8,629 bases of DNA from Flavobacterium psychrophilum (GTDB taxonomy: Bacteria > Bacteroidota > Bacteroidia > Flavobacteriales > Flavobacteriaceae): assembly GCA_945878515.1 (NCBI GenBank), contig CAMCTL010000151.1, forward strand, positions 1-8,629. The letters are read 5' to 3'. The notes under the pieces were generated by a model, which worked only from the letters and a program-made list of their open reading frames with translations, was not told where the DNA came from and searched no databases. Position numbers and translations under genes: made by a program. Below are positions 7,250 to 8,629 of the stretch, piece by piece (position 1 is the stretch's first letter; each line of letters opens with the position of its first letter).

Positions 7250-7274
7250 TACAATTGACCCGCTTACAATTGTA
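7250..7274 (-). promoter_or_regulatory. Candidate operator of the restriction operon (paired TACAATTG sites)
   Basis: TACAATTGTA at 7265-7274 is a perfect 10-bp palindrome, and TACAATTG recurs at 7250-7257, 15 bases away. Both lie 25-50 bases upstream of the regulator's ATG, where a C-protein operator overlapping the promoter is expected. A further palindrome, TTGTTAACAA, is at 7290-7299. A possible weak -7 box, TAATTTTA, lies at 7232-7239 on the minus strand, but no well-spaced TTG is found. This would fit an activator-dependent promoter. Function is inferred from position and symmetry only. Confidence 0.4.
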
Positions 7275-7299
7275 TGCATAAATTGGTAGTTGTTAACAA

Positions 7300-7609
7300 A
7301 GTTATTAGGAAGAGTGTTTAGAGGATATTGTGGGTATTTATTGCACAATTAGGTCAATACATTTTTATAGAAATAAAAAAGGTGCAAAATCTAATTTTAC
7401 AGTTTTCCACATTTCATCATTTATTTCTGTAAATAGACTGAAATCCCATTAAATTTTAAAGCAGAGTAAGTGTTTGTAATCCTTTTTTTAGTATAAATAG
7501 TAGAGCAACACGTTTCGAAAAAATTATAAATACTTATTAACAATTTTGCATCATTTCGAAAAATGGTGTGTAACATTTTACTACTTTTAACCCGTATTTG
7601 AAAACGAAT
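7300..7609. other. AT-rich gene-free stretch
   Basis: I see no supportable gene here. One minus-strand frame crosses it but lacks any protein-like pattern and runs into the duplicated HU 3' end. Small inverted repeats (7327-7332/7344-7349 and 7396-7402/7427-7433) are of a size expected by chance in AT-rich DNA. The restriction operon's full promoter may extend into the left part. Confidence 0.5.
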
Positions 7610-7667
7610 AGCTAGAACTACTCGAGGTTTTCGATCGACAACTAAGCTCAGGCGCGTGGTACTCAAC
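7610..7667. repeat. Degenerate copy of the HU-like gene's 3' end and terminator arm
   Basis: This 58-base segment aligns without gaps to 7945-8002, with 50 of 58 identical bases, including the runs AGCTAGAACTAC, GAGGTTTTCGAT and CTCAGGCGCGTGGTACTC. The counterpart spans the HU stop codon, its 3' untranslated region and the loop and outer arm of its terminator. In this copy the terminator stem no longer pairs well, so it looks decayed. It marks a partial duplication of the HU locus or the scar of a rearrangement. Confidence 0.75.
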
Positions 7668-7780
7668 GTTATTCTGGGCTTTTTTTTATGGCGTAAACTG
7701 TCGTTTTATGCTTACTATTGCCCGTAGCTACGAACAGTGTAGGTGTTTTTGTGTAAGATGATGAAGCCGCTTATAGCCCG

Positions 7781-7908
7781 ACCAATAGCAAGAAAAAAAA
7801 ATTGTTGCGCAAGAAAAATTATTTGTTGCGGAGTATCATCATTGTTGTTGCGTATAAAGGGGAAGACTGTTGCGCAAGAAAAAAAAATTGTTGCGTATCA
7901 TTTTTTGC
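7781..7908. repeat. Iteron-like array of 21/22-bp units with TTGTTGCG cores
   Basis: The octamer TTGTTGCG (once CTGTTGCG) starts at 7802, 7823, 7845, 7867 and 7888, giving spacings of 21, 22, 22 and 21 bases, two turns of the helix. A degenerate first unit at 7781 keeps the GCAAGAAAAA part shared by the units at 7802 and 7867. The segments between cores are variable and rich in A. Because the spacing is not a fixed multiple of three, this is not a coding repeat. The layout resembles iterons or multi-site protein-binding arrays; no dedicated replication or transposition gene is in the window. Confidence 0.65.
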
Positions 7909-7927
7909 AATAGGGTAGTGGTTTCCT

Positions 7928-7966
7928 AAAAAAAAACCTCTTGTAGCTAGAACTACAAGAGGTTTT
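7928..7966 (-). terminator. Intrinsic terminator of the HU-like gene
   Basis: CCTCTTGTAG (7937-7946) pairs perfectly with CTACAAGAGG (7953-7962) around a six-base loop. The stem extends by four A/T pairs to 14 bp. In the minus-strand transcript it is followed by a run of nine U (7928-7936). It begins about 32 bases beyond the HU stop codon, so it fits as that gene's factor-independent terminator and isolates HU from the downstream island. Confidence 0.85.
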
Positions 7967-8002
7967 CGATGGACAAATCTACTCAGGCGCGTGGTACTCT
8001 AC
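7945..8002. repeat. Intact copy of the 58-bp duplicated HU 3' end
   Basis: This is the partner of the degenerate copy at 7610-7667, matching at 50 of 58 bases without gaps. It covers the HU stop codon (7999-8001), the short 3' untranslated region and half of the functional terminator, so this is presumably the original copy. Confidence 0.75.
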
Positions 8003-8391
8003 ACGGCATCCGATGATTTGCGGTAAGAAAGATTGTTTAGCATCTTTTTCATTTCCTCTCCAGGTCTGAAATTAAGATGTGCTTTCTTTACCGAGCTTGA
8101 ACCCACTTCGTCTGAAGTGGCGCTTCCGGCGGAACGTATTCCGAGTTGGAAGGTTCCCAATTCGCCTAGTTGAACGATGCGTCCATCTTGGAGCTCCATG
8201 ATGATGTTGTCTTCCAATGCGGCTAATACGGCCAAACAATCGGCTCGATTAACGGTACATTGCATAGCCACCATCTTGGCTAGGCGTTTTAGATCTGTTC
8301 TTCCATCGCCTACGGCTTTGGCATAGAACTTTTTTGGTGCTGTGATATCTTGTGGATTCACTCGCTGAACGGCTTTCAGTTTTACGGCCAT
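7999..8391 (-). CDS. HU-like DNA-binding protein (HU-HIG type)
   Basis: A 130-residue protein of the Bacteroidetes HU-related family. It has an N-terminal lead (1-20), then helical segments RTDLKRLAKMVAMQ (31-44) and NRADCLAVLAALEDNIIMEL (48-67), then GRIVQLGELGTFQLGIRS (70-87), which matches the HU beta-sheet signature (xVxLGxLGTF). After a short Ser-rich, variable arm, KKAHLNFRPGEEMKKML (102-118) returns to the pattern of the HU C-terminal sheet and helix. It is longer than classical HU (about 90 residues), as expected for this subgroup. It should bind and bend DNA in the nucleoid; some relatives are carried in multiple genomic copies. It has its own -7 box with an overlapping palindrome upstream and its own terminator, so it is monocistronic. 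Composition is richer in GC than the restriction genes, consistent with a host gene. Confidence 0.9.
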   Translation of the reverse strand: MAVKLKAVQRVNPQDITAPKKFYAKAVGDGRTDLKRLAKMVAMQCTVNRADCLAVLAALEDNIIMELQDGRIVQLGELGTFQLGIRSAGSATSDEVGSSSVKKAHLNFRPGEEMKKMLNNLSYRKSSDAV

Positions 8392-8441
8392 TTTTAAAAG
8401 TATTTAATTATTTGTCTTAGTACTCTGACTTTCAAAGCCTT

Positions 8442-8456
8442 TTTGACATTGTCAAA
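8442..8456. promoter_or_regulatory. Palindromic operator candidate at the HU-like promoter
   Basis: TTTGACATTGTCAAA is a perfect inverted repeat of seven bases each side of one central T. It overlaps the downstream half of the probable -7 box (8453-8460) and covers the likely transcription start. A protein bound here would block the promoter. The regulator is unknown; autoregulation is possible but not shown. Confidence 0.45.
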
Positions 8457-8460
8457 GATA
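8453..8460 (-). promoter_or_regulatory. -7 promoter box of the HU-like gene
   Basis: On the minus strand this reads TATCTTTG, an exact match to the Bacteroidetes -7 consensus TAnnTTTG, about 61 bases upstream of the ATG. A TTTG that could serve as the -33 element lies at 8486-8489, 25 bases from the -7 box, a little wider than usual. Confidence 0.55.
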
Positions 8461-8590
8461 AAGCGTTCTAACTGTTATGTAAAGTCAAACTTATTCACAA
8501 TTGGTGTGTTTTCTTAACAAAAACCTTTTGATTGAGTATTTTTCGTACAAATTTTAATTACCTGTATTTCAGTAAAATAAAAATATTTAT

Positions 8591-8629
8591 ATGACCTTAG
8601 ATACTGTAAAATATGGTATTTTTTTATTC
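8591..8629 (+). CDS. Possible start of a divergent gene, cut by the window edge
   Basis: An ATG at 8591 opens a frame that stays open for 13 codons to the end of the window, with a hydrophobic trend at its end (KYGIFLF). It would be transcribed divergently from the HU-like gene. Thirteen codons are too few to tell a real gene from chance, and no product can be proposed. Confidence 0.2.
   Translation, partial: MTLDTVKYGIFLF

Noticed and set aside
7421..7666. 81-codon minus-strand frame
   Set aside because: Its start lies in the duplicated HU 3' end and the rest crosses AT-rich non-coding DNA; no promoter or protein-like pattern is seen.
7645..7687. Plus-strand terminator (AGCTCAG with CTGGGCT followed by T-run)
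   Set aside because: The stem is only seven pairs with one G-U wobble and a 22-base loop, and no plus-strand gene lies upstream that would need it.
7781..7908. CRISPR array
   Set aside because: The conserved part is only about 8 bases and the period is 21-22 bases, far below repeat-plus-spacer lengths, with no cas genes present.

Overview
The window looks like chromosomal DNA of a Bacteroidetes bacterium, most likely Flavobacterium or a close relative. The evidence is its strong AT richness, the absence of clear Shine-Dalgarno sequences, a TAnnTTTG-type promoter box in front of the HU-like gene, a HU-HIG-type DNA-binding protein, and palindromic intergenic repeats of a kind common in that group. 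All assignments come from reading the sequence and from remembered family motifs; no database search was possible.

All complete genes lie on the minus strand, so the order of transcription is right to left. From the right: an HU-like nucleoid protein (7999-8391) has its own promoter with an overlapping palindrome and a strong intrinsic terminator. Next is a roughly 770-bp gene-free stretch. It holds a degenerate second copy of the HU gene's 3' end, an array of 21/22-bp iteron-like repeats, and palindromes just upstream of the next gene. Then comes a tightly packed four-gene operon (2918-7225): a controller-type XRE regulator, a DNA cytosine-5 methyltransferase, an HpaII-family restriction endonuclease and an OLD-like ATPase-TOPRIM protein. 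The three junctions overlap by 4, 4 and 1 bases, so the genes are probably translationally coupled. Immediately behind the ATPase, overlapping its 3' end in another frame, is a start-less 68-codon fragment that resembles the C-terminal tail of DUF3427-type helicases. The window continues with an unrecognised 85-residue protein, a run of 7-bp tandem repeats, and a secreted DUF885 protein (546-2321). The left end (1-545) has no convincing gene; it holds two nested inverted-repeat elements and a strong hairpin terminator.

The central region reads as a defence island. The methyltransferase should protect host sites (CCGG if it follows the HpaII family), the endonuclease should cut unmodified DNA, and the small HTH protein should time their expression. 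The less expected component is the fourth gene, an ATP-dependent OLD-like nuclease candidate coupled to the restriction gene, with no GajB-like helicase next to it. The helicase-tail fragment on one side and the duplicated HU 3' end plus iteron array on the other mark the flanks as rearranged, consistent with the island having been acquired.
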